Shown in pieces: positions 39,061 through 49,134 of a stretch of DNA of 64,000 nt. This DNA comes from Novipirellula herctigrandis (GTDB lineage: Bacteria > Planctomycetota > Planctomycetia > Pirellulales > Pirellulaceae), in NCBI GenBank assembly GCA_007859835.1, contig SJPJ01000001.1:4569078-4633077 (forward strand). The letters run 5' to 3'. The translations under genes were made by a program, and so were the position numbers. A model generated the notes under the pieces. The model did no database searches and was not told the DNA's origin. It saw only the letters and a list, made by a program, of their open reading frames with translations. The stretch's first letter is position 1, and every line of letters begins with the position of its first letter.

Positions 39061-40644
39061 ATGTCTGACGCTCCAAACTTTGGTAACACGCCCCGCTGGA
39101 GCTTCCTCGAACGTCACAGTTTGTTCTTTGTTTGCGTTTCACCGGTCATTGCAAATGCGATCGGCAGTATTTTCAACATCCTATACAACCAAACGCAGAT
39201 TGAGCCATTCTTGTCCGAAGCTCAAATGCAGCGGTTTGACCAATGTTGGCAGTGGTTCAACATGGCGGTCTACCCGGTTGCGATTTCGTGTTTTCTGATT
39301 CCACTGCTATGGCTTCGGCCAATTCACCGCCGTCTACTGGACGGCCAATCAATTGAACCTCACTTGCTCGAAAAGGCACAGCGTTTAGTAATCAACTTAC
39401 CTTGGTGGTTCTTAGCGGTCGCTTCGGCGGGATGGCTGATTTGCATTCCCGTTTTCCCGGCGGCACTTCGCGCGGTACCAGAGCCATTGCCCGACGACGT
39501 CGTCACTCATTTGAATGTGTCCTTTATCGTCGCCTCGCTGATTGCGGTCACTCACAGTTTTTTTGCAGTCGAATTGACGATCCAGAAAGCTTTGTTTCCT
39601 GTCATTTTCCAAAACACCGTTCCTGCCAATGTCCCTGGGACGCTGCCGCTGAACATTACCGCTCGAGGCGTTTTGTGGGCTTTTTCAGCGGTAGTCTGTC
39701 CGGTCGTCTCGATCGTTCTGCTTCTGCTTGTACCGGACGCTTCCCAGCAAATGCCGCGGTTCGCGGTCGCGGTAGGAGTCGTCGCCGTTTTGTTTGGACT
39801 GACGACAAGCTGGATGCTTGGAAAATTGGTCGCAACGCCGTTGAGGCAACTGATGAATGCGGCGATGCGAGTGGCCGATGGGGACATGAGCGTCCGAGTC
39901 AACCTGCTTCGCGCTGATGACTTTGGCTTACTGATTGAGCGGTTCAACTCGATGGTCGAGGGATTGCGTGAGCGAGAACAATTACAACAAACCTTCGGTC
40001 GTCACGTGGGTGAAGAGGCAGCACGGCAAATCATGAGTCAAGGCGATCGTCTTGCCGGGAAAGAACAGATGATTTCGGTCATGTTTGTGGATGTCCGGAA
40101 TTTCACAGCCTATTCATCGACTCACGCTCCCGAACAGGTTGTTACGGCTTTGAATGTCTTTTTCCGTGAAGCCGTGGAAATTGTCGAAGCTCATGACGGA
40201 ATGGTCAACAAATTCCTTGGTGACGGTTTCATGGCTCTGTTCGGCGCAGGGACGATAACGGACGCTCATGCCAACCGAGCAGTGGAAGCGGCACAGGCGA
40301 TGCTTTGCTGCATGGAAGAATCGACCGAAAAGTTTGCGGACGCCGGATGGCCTGATCTGCAAATTGGGATTGGAATCAATACGGGTCCCGCCGTCGTTGG
40401 CAGCATCGGGTCGCCCAAACGCCAAGAGTATACGGCGATTGGCGATACCGTGAATGTAGCCGCACGAGTTGAATCGTTGACCAAACTTGTCGGACACAAT
40501 TTAGTGATCACCGAAGCGACGCGGCAACAATTGCCCGATGAATGTCAGGTGGAATCACTACCTCCGCAATTGGTTAAAGGCAAAGGCGTGCCACTGAAAA
40601 TTTTTGGTGTCAAAGCAAAACCGCAACTACCATCGCCTCGGTAA
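39061..40644 (+). CDS. Membrane adenylate/guanylate cyclase with HAMP domain
   Basis: A 527-residue class III nucleotide cyclase. About six hydrophobic helices fill residues 15-260, followed by a HAMP linker (LVATPLRQLMNAAMRVADGD, to about 310) and a cyclase domain at 335-520. Metal ligands D344 (FVDVRNFT) and D388 (KFLGDGF) are present, as are K384 and T458 (QEYTAIGD) at the base-selecting positions and N465/R469 (NVAARVE) for transition-state binding. Lys with Thr points to ATP, so cyclic AMP production is the better guess. The ATG at 39061 has a poor ribosome-binding site, but no better start in frame is visible. It follows the giant gene by 113 bases on the same strand without a clear terminator between; co-transcription is possible but unproven. 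Confidence 0.9.
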   Translation: MSDAPNFGNTPRWSFLERHSLFFVCVSPVIANAIGSIFNILYNQTQIEPFLSEAQMQRFDQCWQWFNMAVYPVAISCFLIPLLWLRPIHRRLLDGQSIEPHLLEKAQRLVINLPWWFLAVASAGWLICIPVFPAALRAVPEPLPDDVVTHLNVSFIVASLIAVTHSFFAVELTIQKALFPVIFQNTVPANVPGTLPLNITARGVLWAFSAVVCPVVSIVLLLLVPDASQQMPRFAVAVGVVAVLFGLTTSWMLGKLVATPLRQLMNAAMRVADGDMSVRVNLLRADDFGLLIERFNSMVEGLREREQLQQTFGRHVGEEAARQIMSQGDRLAGKEQMISVMFVDVRNFTAYSSTHAPEQVVTALNVFFREAVEIVEAHDGMVNKFLGDGFMALFGAGTITDAHANRAVEAAQAMLCCMEESTEKFADAGWPDLQIGIGINTGPAVVGSIGSPKRQEYTAIGDTVNVAARVESLTKLVGHNLVITEATRQQLPDECQVESLPPQLVKGKGVPLKIFGVKAKPQLPSPR

Positions 40645-40671
40645 GTAACGCAGGTTAGCAGGAGTTGGTGA

Positions 40672-41796
40672 CTATGGGTGGGGCACCACTTTGCCCGTGA
40701 CGCACCACAATCCCGATACACCGTCAATGGTGGTGTTGCTAATTGCGATCACGTGATCTTCATTCAAGACAAAAAGCGAATTCCATTTACAGTTAGCCTT
40801 CGGTGGCAAACCAAACGGAAGCGATCGATTGCAAAAATCCCTGGCATGATCATCGCCCACGTACACCACCATTCGCGTATGAGAAGGGTCATCTTCGTTG
40901 CTTTGCGACGACAACAAGGTTGCCCCCGACGGGAGGCGAACGATGTAGGGAGCTGCGATGCTACACGCCGATGGCGAATCAACAACCAACGCTTCCCAGC
41001 GGCTAGACGACTGAGGATCGACGATTGCGGGGCGAAAAACGTGTTTTTCCGCGAGCGAATCAACGACACCATTGTCCTCGATCGCGATCACCATTTGCTC
41101 GCCTTCGAGTAGAACAGGGACTGGCATCCCATCGCGATGATCAGGGCGAAACGATACTCGCCGCCCCTCGGTCCACGTCTCCCCCTGATCCGTAGACGTC
41201 ATCATTTTTATTTCCTGTGGGCGGATATCCGAATTCGGCGAATCGGATGTCACCAAAAATTCATTTGCGAATACCAAGCGAATTTCGCCACTAGGCATTT
41301 GAATAGCAGCTGGTTCCCAGCATCCTTCGGTCGATGTGTTCCCTGCAATGTAGATCGGCTCCGGTCGAGGTTGCCAGGTTCGTCCACCATCGCGACTACG
41401 ACTTAACCGAATCGTGAATCGTAGTTCACGTTCTTGCTGTCGTGGACGCTCGTTCCAAAACAGAAAAACTTGGCCGTCGTGTAGAACGCATAGTTCTGGA
41501 TTTGCAGCGGCACCGCCACGAAAATCGCCGACCATCACCGGATCGCCCCAGTCGTTCGCACCGGATTCCTTGCGTATTACATAAGAGCGACCACGTTTCT
41601 CGAAACAGCACAACAGAGCACCGTCCATCGCACGTTCCATTCGTCCATAGGTAGCTCCCCTCTGCAACAACTCAATTGAGCTAGCGTCCCACTCGATACG
41701 AGGTAGCGAATTCGAAGCAAGCGAAGCACTTATGCAAAACAATAAACTCAGTATTGGTACGGCTAGAGCTAGCACCCATTGTTCACGTGATTTCAA
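40672..41796 (-). CDS. Secreted sialidase-fold (BNR repeat) protein
   Basis: A 374-residue protein starting at a TTG (41796) with an AGAG ribosome-binding site just upstream; an N-terminal signal peptide (WVLALAVPILSLLFCISASLA) supports that start. The mature part carries two clear Asp boxes, SRDGGRTW and STDQGETW, diagnostic of the sialidase/BNR beta-propeller superfamily. The residues that would make a true GH33 sialidase (Arg triad, Tyr/Glu pair) could not be identified securely, so a glycosidase or carbohydrate-binding role is open. Its start is 15 bases after the stop of the beta-mannanase gene on the same strand, so they form a likely operon for breakdown of an algal or plant polysaccharide. 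Confidence 0.8.
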   Translation of the reverse strand: MKSREQWVLALAVPILSLLFCISASLASNSLPRIEWDASSIELLQRGATYGRMERAMDGALLCCFEKRGRSYVIRKESGANDWGDPVMVGDFRGGAAANPELCVLHDGQVFLFWNERPRQQERELRFTIRLSRSRDGGRTWQPRPEPIYIAGNTSTEGCWEPAAIQMPSGEIRLVFANEFLVTSDSPNSDIRPQEIKMMTSTDQGETWTEGRRVSFRPDHRDGMPVPVLLEGEQMVIAIEDNGVVDSLAEKHVFRPAIVDPQSSSRWEALVVDSPSACSIAAPYIVRLPSGATLLSSQSNEDDPSHTRMVVYVGDDHARDFCNRSLPFGLPPKANCKWNSLFVLNEDHVIAISNTTIDGVSGLWCVTGKVVPHP

Positions 41797-41811
41797 TTTT
41801 TCTCTTTATAC

Positions 41812-42897
41812 TTAGTGTTTCGAAAAAGCAGGAAGCTCATCGAGCGTGATGACATAAGGATGATTGTATATTTCCCGGATTGCTTCGATCGTATTCTGGG
41901 ATTTAATGTGCTTGGTGTGCCAAGTCAGAAACCATGACCAATTGGTCGTTCCTTTCTGTAGTTCGGTAGGGGCAGGAATCGGCCCGCACTCGTGCAGACA
42001 TGTCAATACTCGGTTACCGAATTCCTGCTTGAGCGATTGGTACATTTCCGCATGTGGCCCAGGGTCATACGTGTCGGCTCCAATGATGTCCACGAATTCG
42101 TCACCGGGATACCACTTAGCGTCAATCGTCGACGTGAATCCGAACACCCAAATCAAATTATCGAGTTCGAACTTTTGCGTATACCGCTGGTACATTAATT
42201 TCCAAAGACGTTTGAGTGCATCCGGCCCTGCTTTGCTCCACCAAAACCAATGACCATTGAGTTCGTGATAGGGACGCCACAACACAGGCACACGAGCTTC
42301 TTTCAATTTCAACAGTTCCTCAGCGGTACGATCGAGGTCAGCGATCAAGATGCGATTGAGCTGCGTTCCCGGTGTGAGAGCCTGCTCGACATCAATTTCC
42401 AATTTACTGGCTCGGTATCCCATCCCTTTTGACGGTGCTCCCCAATGCCAACAAATCGAGACAATGCCGCCTCGATTCCACCACTGGATCGACCGCTCGG
42501 TGACTCCGTTGTAAGCGATATAGTCAAGTCCACGAATCGCAGGCAATTTGCCAGTGTGTTCTTGGATGTATTCCATTTCATCCTCAGGATTTCCTCGCAC
42601 CCAGGTCGATTCTTGTTGTCCCGCCAAGATCCCATTGCCCTCTTGCCCGCACAGGTATCCGTAAAGCTCGCGTGCCTCGGCGGAAGCCCCAGCATTTGAC
42701 AGTGGCTTGAACTTACCATTCACAGGCCCTTGGGTTTGCTTTGGGGCGACGTTGCCTTGGATTGGCGAGTTTGCATCGGACTTTGACCTCGCATCCGTTT
42801 GGGGACTTGGTTCGGTGACGTCAAGCAAACCGGAAGTCAGGCCAGAAAGTAGAACGACCACAAGGAAAGGTCTTACTCTCAAAAAGTTGCGTTTCAT
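41812..42897 (-). CDS. Secreted glycoside hydrolase family 26 (beta-mannanase-like)
   Basis: A 361-residue protein with a short basic start and hydrophobic segment (FLVVVLLSGLTSGLL), then a low-complexity linker to about residue 60 and a GH26-type TIM barrel. The acid/base Glu is E212 in WRPYHELNGHWFWW and the nucleophile candidate is E303 in CLHECGP. GH26 enzymes mostly cut beta-1,4-mannan, some beta-1,3-xylan. The frame is open upstream to 43269, overlapping gcvP, but the hydrophobic signal starts only at the ATG at 42897, so that start is used. The ribosome-binding site is weak. It is followed by the sialidase-fold gene 15 bases later and transcribed away from gcvP. Confidence 0.85.
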   Translation of the reverse strand: MKRNFLRVRPFLVVVLLSGLTSGLLDVTEPSPQTDARSKSDANSPIQGNVAPKQTQGPVNGKFKPLSNAGASAEARELYGYLCGQEGNGILAGQQESTWVRGNPEDEMEYIQEHTGKLPAIRGLDYIAYNGVTERSIQWWNRGGIVSICWHWGAPSKGMGYRASKLEIDVEQALTPGTQLNRILIADLDRTAEELLKLKEARVPVLWRPYHELNGHWFWWSKAGPDALKRLWKLMYQRYTQKFELDNLIWVFGFTSTIDAKWYPGDEFVDIIGADTYDPGPHAEMYQSLKQEFGNRVLTCLHECGPIPAPTELQKGTTNWSWFLTWHTKHIKSQNTIEAIREIYNHPYVITLDELPAFSKH

Positions 42898-43125
42898 TAA
42901 AGGTTTTCTTGATTCTTTGTAACGGTTCTTTGTGATGGTGATCACGTTGTCTTTGATCTTACAATGACGGTTTATCCCTCGCAGTGTGCTCGGAGCAATT
43001 ATTTCTTCGCTGTCGCCCACTGACACAGTAGCGGTTGTCCATTTACCATTGAGGCTGCTTTGCCGTTGGCCCCCGAATTTGGTCCCGCGAAATTGTCCAA
43101 TCGCCCTCGATCCAGAACGAAAATC

Positions 43126-46107
43126 ATGAGTATTGCTCCACCCAATATTTCTTCGCCCACTTCTCATCTCGGAGACGCCGATCCGCAGAGTCGGCTTGAT
43201 TTTGCCGATGGGTTTATCCGCCGGCATATTGGGCCTTCCGAATCCGCTATCACCGAAATGCTGAGCCAACTCGGTTTTTCGACACTCGACGAATTATCGG
43301 ACGCAACCGTACCGGCGGAAATTCGGCTCGACCATGATTTGGAAATCCCAGCACCTCGTGGCGAGAGCGAGTTTTTATCGTCTCTTAAAGTCATCGCGCA
43401 AAAGAACAAGGTCTACCGCTCATGCATCGGAATGGGCTACACCGGCACGATCACCCCGCCGGTGATTTTGCGAAACGTGCTTGAGAATCCCGGTTGGTAC
43501 ACTCAGTACACGCCTTACCAAGCCGAGATCGCTCAGGGTCGCCTTGAAGCACTGCTCAATTTCCAAACGATGATCGCCGAACTAACCGAGTTGCCACTTG
43601 CCGGTGCGAGCTTATTGGATGAAGCAACGGCTGCGGCCGAAGCGATGGGGATGTGTATTTCGATCGCATCGCATAAGAAAACAGGCTTCTGGGCTAGCGA
43701 CGATTGCCATCCGCAAACGCTTGCTCTGCTGCAAACGCGAGCAACTTGTCTTGGCGTTGATTTGAAGATCGGGCCGACCAGCGAGATTGATTTTGCACAC
43801 GGCGAAGGGGGGCTTTGCGGATTGCTTCTTCAATACCCGACCACCGACGGGCGAATCGAAGACCATCACGAATTGGCGGCCAAGGCAAAAGAGCATGGAT
43901 GCCTTGTCGTTGCCTCAGCGGATATTTTGGCACTCACCATGTTGACACCACCCGGTGAATGGGGAGCCGACATTTGCATCGGTAGTACACAGCGATTCGG
44001 TGTACCGATGGGGCTCGGCGGGCCGCATGCTGCGTATATCTCAACGCATGAACAATACGCCCGTAAATTACCAGGCCGAATTATCGGTGTATCAAAAGAT
44101 TCCCATGGCAACCGCGCCTTGCGCATGGCGATTCAAACACGCGAACAACACATTCGCCGCGACAAAGCAACCAGTAACATCTGTACTGCGCAGGCACTGT
44201 TGGCGATTATCAATTCATTCTACGGCGTCTATCACGGACCGGATGGACTTCGCCAAATCGCACTGCGAACCCAAGGCTTCGCATCGGCCTTAGTCAAGGG
44301 ACTGGAACGACTCGGCCATGGCACTCTCGACGCAGGCCCTGTCTTCGACACGATCCGTATTCGCTTGGGAAAAGGCCGCATCCATGCCGCACGCCAAGTC
44401 GCCGATGCCGCTCGCGAACGAAACATCAATTTGCGTGAATACGCTGACGGGACGCTCGGGGTAACGCTCGACGAAACGACCGATCGCGCGTTGGTTGCGG
44501 ACTTACTTGCCGCATTCAACTTTGGTCACTACACAGGATTCGACATCGACGAGCTAATGGCCGAAGCCGAGGCCGATGGAATGCTCGATTTCGGATCGCT
44601 AACGCGAACGAGCCCATTTATGCAGCAAGAAGTGTTCAACACCTACCACAGCGAGACGAAATTGCTGCGGTATATTTTCAAATTAATGGGCCGCGATTTA
44701 TCGCTCGCACATTCGATGATCCCACTTGGCTCATGCACGATGAAGTTGAATGCAACGAGCGAGATGATCCCAGTGACTTGGCCCGAGTTTTCACTTTTGC
44801 ATCCGTTCGCGCCGGATACTCAGTGGCGAGGCTACACTCAAATGTTCCGCGAGCTTGAACGATGGCTTTGCGAAGTAACCGGATTTGCCGCGGTCAGTTT
44901 GCAACCGAACTCAGGCGCGCAAGGCGAATACGCGGGATTGCTTGTCATTCGTGCCTACCACGAACACATGGCAAAGAAAGCGGGTCATGCAAACGAGCGC
45001 AACGTCTGTTTGATCCCGACTTCGGCACACGGAACGAACCCCGCGTCGGCTATAATGGCGGGAATGAAAGTGGTCGCGGTGAAGTGCAACGAACGAGGTG
45101 ATATCGACGTTGACGACTTGAAAGCGAAAGCGGCAGCAAATAACGATCACTTGTCATGCCTGATGATCACCTACCCGTCCACACACGGAGTATTCGAATC
45201 CACTATCCGCGAAGTTTGCGATGTGATTCACAATCACGGTGGGCAAGTCTACATGGATGGTGCAAACATGAACGCACAAGTCGGTTTAACAAGTCCAGGA
45301 AAAATCGGTGCCGACGTTTGCCATTTGAATCTTCACAAAACCTTCTGTATCCCGCACGGCGGTGGCGGACCCGGCATGGGACCGATCGGCGTTGCCGAGC
45401 AATTGTTGCCATTCCTGCCAGGTCATCCCGTCGAGCGACCCGATACCGCAGGTGAATTCGCGATTGGCCCTGTATCGGCTGCACCGTACGGAAGCCCGAG
45501 CATTTTGACGATCAGTTACGTCTACATTGCAATGATGGGTTCCGCGGGACTTAAGAAAGCGACTCAAGTCGCCATCCTCAATGCTAATTACATGGCGAAA
45601 CGTTTGAGCGATCACTTTGACATTCTTTATACGGATACAAACGGTCGTGTAGCACACGAGTTCATCGTCGATCTCCGCGAATTTGACAAGTCAGCAGGCG
45701 TGAAGGTTGATGATATCGCCAAGCGGTTAATGGATTACGGATTCCACGGCCCAACAATGTCGTGGCCCGTCGCGGGAACGCTAATGATCGAGCCGACCGA
45801 AAGCGAATCGAAGGACGAGCTAGATCGTTTTTGTGACGCGATGGTTTCGATTCGCGAAGAGATCGCTGCGATCGAACGAGGCGAGATGGATCGCAATGAC
45901 AACCCGCTGAAGCATTCACCACACACTGTGCATGCGATCGGCAGCGATGATTGGTCTCACCCGTACACCCGTGAGCAAGCGGCATGGCCCAAAGTGTGGT
46001 TACGTGATGCGAAGTTCTGGCCAACAGTCGGCCGCATCGACAACACCTACGGCGACCGCAATTTGATCTGCACCTGCCCGTCGGTCGAAGATGTCTCTTC
46101 CGAATGA
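43126..46107 (+). CDS. gcvP: Glycine dehydrogenase (decarboxylating), P-protein
   Basis: A 993-residue single-chain P-protein of the glycine cleavage system. It uses pyridoxal phosphate to decarboxylate glycine and pass the aminomethyl group to lipoylated H-protein. The N-terminal half has FIRRHIGPS and [16 protein letters not shown]; the C-terminal half has the PLP lysine K738 in [18 protein letters not shown]. The length matches fused P-proteins. The frame extends upstream to 43060, but the ATG at 43126 agrees with where P-proteins begin; no strong ribosome-binding site is seen for either. Genes for the T- and H-proteins are not nearby, so in this genome the glycine cleavage genes are likely split. 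A short 8-bp inverted repeat without a T-run lies at 46160-46186 downstream. Confidence 0.97.
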   Translation: MSIAPPNISSPTSHLGDADPQSRLDFADGFIRRHIGPSESAITEMLSQLGFSTLDELSDATVPAEIRLDHDLEIPAPRGESEFLSSLKVIAQKNKVYRSCIGMGYTGTITPPVILRNVLENPGWYTQYTPYQAEIAQGRLEALLNFQTMIAELTELPLAGASLLDEATAAAEAMGMCISIASHKKTGFWASDDCHPQTLALLQTRATCLGVDLKIGPTSEIDFAHGEGGLCGLLLQYPTTDGRIEDHHELAAKAKEHGCLVVASADILALTMLTPPGEWGADICIGSTQRFGVPMGLGGPHAAYISTHEQYARKLPGRIIGVSKDSHGNRALRMAIQTREQHIRRDKATSNICTAQALLAIINSFYGVYHGPDGLRQIALRTQGFASALVKGLERLGHGTLDAGPVFDTIRIRLGKGRIHAARQVADAARERNINLREYADGTLGVTLDETTDRALVADLLAAFNFGHYTGFDIDELMAEAEADGMLDFGSLTRTSPFMQQEVFNTYHSETKLLRYIFKLMGRDLSLAHSMIPLGSCTMKLNATSEMIPVTWPEFSLLHPFAPDTQWRGYTQMFRELERWLCEVTGFAAVSLQPNSGAQGEYAGLLVIRAYHEHMAKKAGHANERNVCLIPTSAHGTNPASAIMAGMKVVAVKCNERGDIDVDDLKAKAAANNDHLSCLMITYPSTHGVFESTIREVCDVIHNHGGQVYMDGANMNAQVGLTSPGKIGADVCHLNLHKTFCIPHGGGGPGMGPIGVAEQLLPFLPGHPVERPDTAGEFAIGPVSAAPYGSPSILTISYVYIAMMGSAGLKKATQVAILNANYMAKRLSDHFDILYTDTNGRVAHEFIVDLREFDKSAGVKVDDIAKRLMDYGFHGPTMSWPVAGTLMIEPTESESKDELDRFCDAMVSIREEIAAIERGEMDRNDNPLKHSPHTVHAIGSDDWSHPYTREQAAWPKVWLRDAKFWPTVGRIDNTYGDRNLICTCPSVEDVSSE

Positions 46108-46340
46108 GACATCGAAATGGGGCTTCCGTCAGAACCTCGTTCGCGAGTAGCCCCCGTTGAGCAGATGCTCGATCGCCCCATCTGCTAGGTTGCGATCCGC
46201 GTTCCACCTAGCCGTTTGCTGGATGGCGGCACTCGGTTTCCAGATTTGTGAAATCAATCCGTTCGCTCTCATGTCAAAAATTCAGAGGCGAGACACTGGG
46301 CCGAAAAAACTCACTACAGCGGTTTTGCTGCACTCTTTTC

Positions 46341-46369
46341 TTGCATTCTGCATCGACATCGCATACACT
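46341..46369 (+). promoter_or_regulatory. Probable sigma-70-type promoter
   Basis: TTGCAT (46341-46346) and TACACT (46364-46369) are separated by exactly 17 bases and lie 27 bases before the ATG of the LamG/PEP-CTERM gene at 46396. This is close to the housekeeping consensus. The preceding gap from 46108 is otherwise empty apart from the inverted repeat at 46160-46186. Confidence 0.5.
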
Positions 46370-46395
46370 CCTACAGGGCTAAAGGGAGTCCACCT

Positions 46396-47241
46396 ATGCG
46401 TACTAGATTCTTCGTCTCAGCGTTTTCGGCGTCAATTCTATTCTTGGCGGTTTCCAATGTCTGCTGTGGTGCTTTGGTTGCCCACTATACAGGCGATGGA
46501 ACATTCAATGACTCGTCGGGCAATGATTATCACGGCGGCCCGACTGGCAACACGACTTTTGCCACGGGTGTCCACGGACAGGCGTTTTCGTTCGACGGGA
46601 ATAATGATGACATTCGTATTGCCAACTCCTCCGATCTTGAACCGGCGATCCTAACTGTTTCGTTATGGTTGAAGATTCCCGATACCGTGGGCATTCAGCG
46701 ATTGATTATCGATAGCAGTCACGGCTTCGTGGATCAGAAAGGGTGGGCATTACAGACGAATCCCGACGGATCCATTGCTTTAGTATTCGGCGATGATTCC
46801 ACCTTCCATGTTGTGAGCTCAACAACGCTAATCGATGATGACCAATTCCATCACATTACAGGGGTGAAAGACGCATCAAACTTGCTGATTTACGTCGATG
46901 GAAATCTTGAGAACACTCTCCCCTACACTTGGACTGCGGCACCCTCCGGAAGAACGCTGCGGATCGGAACGTCTTGGGGTGGAAACAATTTACTTCAAGT
47001 TCGCGATGTCGAAGGTTTGATCGATGATGTACGAATCTATGACAATGCGTTGAGCCAAAGCCAAGTGTTGAGCCTAGCGTCTGCAGTCCCAGAACCTAGC
47101 AGTACTGCATTGATGTTGCTCTGTGGCATCGGCACGCTGGCCTATCGTCGAAGGTTTCCGACAGCTAGAAGTGCAACGGATGGCACCAACTACATGCCAC
47201 GTGGCCAAGGCGAAAGACCTCGCGGCGTATTGGCTAATTGA
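46396..47241 (+). CDS. LamG-domain protein with PEP-CTERM sorting signal
   Basis: A 281-residue protein. Signal peptide at residues 1-25 (FFVSAFSASILFLAVSNVCCG-AL), then a LamG/concanavalin-like domain over about 30-225 (FSFDGNNDDIRI, LTVSLWLKIP, LLIYVDGNLENT, GLIDDVRIYD). A C-terminal VPEPSSTALMLLCGIGTLAYRRR is a standard PEP-CTERM signal: motif, membrane helix and Arg cluster, normally processed by an exosortase. Oddly, 28 more residues follow the Arg cluster, whereas the signal usually ends there. GGGAG before the ATG is a good ribosome-binding site. The likely role is carbohydrate or protein binding at the surface. It ends facing the minus-strand MBL gene. Confidence 0.85.
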   Translation: MRTRFFVSAFSASILFLAVSNVCCGALVAHYTGDGTFNDSSGNDYHGGPTGNTTFATGVHGQAFSFDGNNDDIRIANSSDLEPAILTVSLWLKIPDTVGIQRLIIDSSHGFVDQKGWALQTNPDGSIALVFGDDSTFHVVSSTTLIDDDQFHHITGVKDASNLLIYVDGNLENTLPYTWTAAPSGRTLRIGTSWGGNNLLQVRDVEGLIDDVRIYDNALSQSQVLSLASAVPEPSSTALMLLCGIGTLAYRRRFPTARSATDGTNYMPRGQGERPRGVLAN

Positions 47242-47295
47242 CAAGCCTAGTGTCGTCATTGCTCGCAGTGCAAACATGACAAACCTAATTATTCA

Positions 47296-48099
47296 TTACG
47301 CCTCGTTGACTCCCAATCCTTCGGGCAGTTTCCCTTGGGCGACTTCATCGTCCCACTGGTCCATCAGAGGCCAGCTTTCCGCGAGTGTTCCGAAGTCAGC
47401 CATTTCCAAATAACCTCGCACGCGGTCGATCGTTCGGTTCATGAAGTCTTTGTCATTGGCAAACATTGGACCGTGACTCGGTGCCAGCCATTTGACATCG
47501 CTATCACGGATACGTTCGAGCGATTTGACGAATGCTTTGATATCGCTGCCGTGATGCGCGTCGATTGCACCAATGCATCCGTCGCGATAGATGTTATCAC
47601 CACTTAGAAGAATGTCGCCATGGCGAAAGGCGAGTTGGCTATCGGTGTGACCGGGAGTGTGCCAAACTTCGAGTTCCAAGTTACCAACGCGAATGATGTC
47701 GCCATCGTTGACTTCGTGTTCGACGTCGACGGGCGGCATATCCATTTTCAGGTTCTGCGCTTCGATCTCGGCTAAGGTGACGAGAGTATCGCCTTCTTTC
47801 AGAGGACGAACTGCATTGGGATGACCGGTGACTGTGGTCTTCAAAATCTGTTTTGCTTTGGCAAGTCCTTGGATGTGATCGACATCGGCGTGCGTAGCGA
47901 CCAACGTCTTGCAACGTGAAAGAGGAAAATCGATCTGACGGATGATCTCGATAAAATCTTCAACCGTTTCCTCATAGCCGATGTCAATGAGAATCCATTC
48001 ATCTTGGTCATAGACAAGGTAGACGTTGCAGCCAAACACTTCTCCAGCTTGGAAGTTGAGCTCGATGATGCCAGGGTAGATCGGTTTGCGTTTTTGCAT
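47296..48099 (-). CDS. MBL-fold metallo-hydrolase with HxDxDH motif
   Basis: A 267-residue metallo-beta-lactamase-fold hydrolase. The first metal motif reads THADVDHIQG, so the second His of HxHxDH is Asp. The other ligands are in place: HTPGH, LLSGDNIY and APSHGP. The flavodiiron relatives carry HxExDH, so an acidic ligand here may favour iron over zinc (inference). No signal peptide: the protein starts MQKRKPIYPGI and is probably cytoplasmic. The substrate is unknown; this fold includes glyoxalase II, lactonases, sulfur dioxygenases and flavodiiron proteins. It follows the YeeZ-like gene on the same strand with 102 bases between. Confidence 0.85.
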   Translation of the reverse strand: MQKRKPIYPGIIELNFQAGEVFGCNVYLVYDQDEWILIDIGYEETVEDFIEIIRQIDFPLSRCKTLVATHADVDHIQGLAKAKQILKTTVTGHPNAVRPLKEGDTLVTLAEIEAQNLKMDMPPVDVEHEVNDGDIIRVGNLELEVWHTPGHTDSQLAFRHGDILLSGDNIYRDGCIGAIDAHHGSDIKAFVKSLERIRDSDVKWLAPSHGPMFANDKDFMNRTIDRVRGYLEMADFGTLAESWPLMDQWDDEVAQGKLPEGLGVNEA

Positions 48100-48201
48100 G
48101 AGATCGCGAGTTTGATAAGTGATACTGGAATGAAGGTTTTCGCTTTGTGCGACACGAAAGCAGACCGATTCTAAAGTAGACCATCCAATAGCGGTAACCC
48201 C

Positions 48202-49134
48202 TTAGGTCGAGAGTACCTGGACAAGTCCATCGCGGTAAGTGGGATAGAGTAGCTTCGGCAGCAAGTCGGCTCTTAATCGTCGATTCCATATTCGTTTGTT
48301 GCTTTCCGAACGCAGCTGTTTCGAAGAATTGATATCCGGCGATCGAAACGAAGGCATCGGGGCACCGCATTGGCGAGCAATTTCACGATAAAATTCGGAT
48401 CGTCGCATCGGTTGGTTATCCGAAACGGCATAGAGGCGATTGGGGGCGTTTTGTAATGCAGCACGTACGGCTCGGGCCGCATCATGGACATGAATCAAAT
48501 TTAGGAAACCGGATTGGTTCGACGCGATGCAACGACCAGCAATGACATCGGCGATCCGGGGGACGCGACCGGGACCGTAGATGCCAGCGAGGCGGAGGAT
48601 CGTCCAAGGGGAGTCGGGGCGATATCGATGCAGGAGCTCTTCGGCCTGCAAATGGACGACTCCTCCTTGCCGCGTTGGAAACGTGGGTGAGCGTTCGTCG
48701 ACCCAACTTCCGTCGGTTTGGTGGTAAACACCCGTGGTGCTGATGTAACAAAGGTTCACTTTAGCGGGTGTCGCTTGGAGCAAATTCCGAAGCCCCCCCA
48801 CTTGAGATTCATATCGCGTCATTCGGCTGGAGGTATCGTAGCTGACGGCGACCACGATTCGGTCGACTTCCGGCAACGAGCGAAGTGTCCTGCGGTCCGT
48901 CCAATTGACTACAACGGGAATAAATCCAGCGTTTCGGAGTCGGACGGCACCTGATGCATTGCGGGTTGTCGCGTAGACGATATCACCCTGATTGGCCGAA
49001 ATACGCCCAACGGACGTCCCAAGGTAGCCGCAACCAACGACCAAAATCCGCAAACCGGTACACGGCGATCTGCTCGGCAATCTGCCTGGCGGAACGGGAT
49101 CCCGGTAGTCATATGGGGGGAATTTAGGAGACAA
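48202..49134 (-). CDS. NAD(P)-binding epimerase/dehydratase-like protein (YeeZ type)
   Basis: A 310-residue extended-SDR-like protein. The nucleotide-binding loop is LVVGCGYLGTS; a serine-threonine stretch YISTTGVYHQ and ILRLAGIYGPGR follow as in NAD-dependent epimerase-like proteins such as YeeZ. The classic YxxxK pair is not clearly conserved, so activity may be altered. The start codon is TTG at 49134 with GAGG five bases before it; an ATG at 49112 is in another frame. The reaction is unknown. It diverges from the HtrA-like gene at 49300. Confidence 0.8.
   Translation of the reverse strand: MSPKFPPYDYRDPVPPGRLPSRSPCTGLRILVVGCGYLGTSVGRISANQGDIVYATTRNASGAVRLRNAGFIPVVVNWTDRRTLRSLPEVDRIVVAVSYDTSSRMTRYESQVGGLRNLLQATPAKVNLCYISTTGVYHQTDGSWVDERSPTFPTRQGGVVHLQAEELLHRYRPDSPWTILRLAGIYGPGRVPRIADVIAGRCIASNQSGFLNLIHVHDAARAVRAALQNAPNRLYAVSDNQPMRRSEFYREIARQCGAPMPSFRSPDINSSKQLRSESNKRIWNRRLRADLLPKLLYPTYRDGLVQVLST

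Noticed and set aside
42898-43269. A longer N-terminus for the GH26 protein
   Set aside because: The extra 124 codons overlap gcvP on the other strand and precede the signal peptide; the hydrophobic start at 42897 is the better choice.
46160-46186. An 8-bp inverted repeat after gcvP as terminator
   Set aside because: No T-run follows the stem, so I did not call it a terminator.
46157-46654. A 165-codon plus-strand frame before and over the LamG gene
   Set aside because: It overlaps the better supported LamG/PEP-CTERM frame and has no signal or domain.
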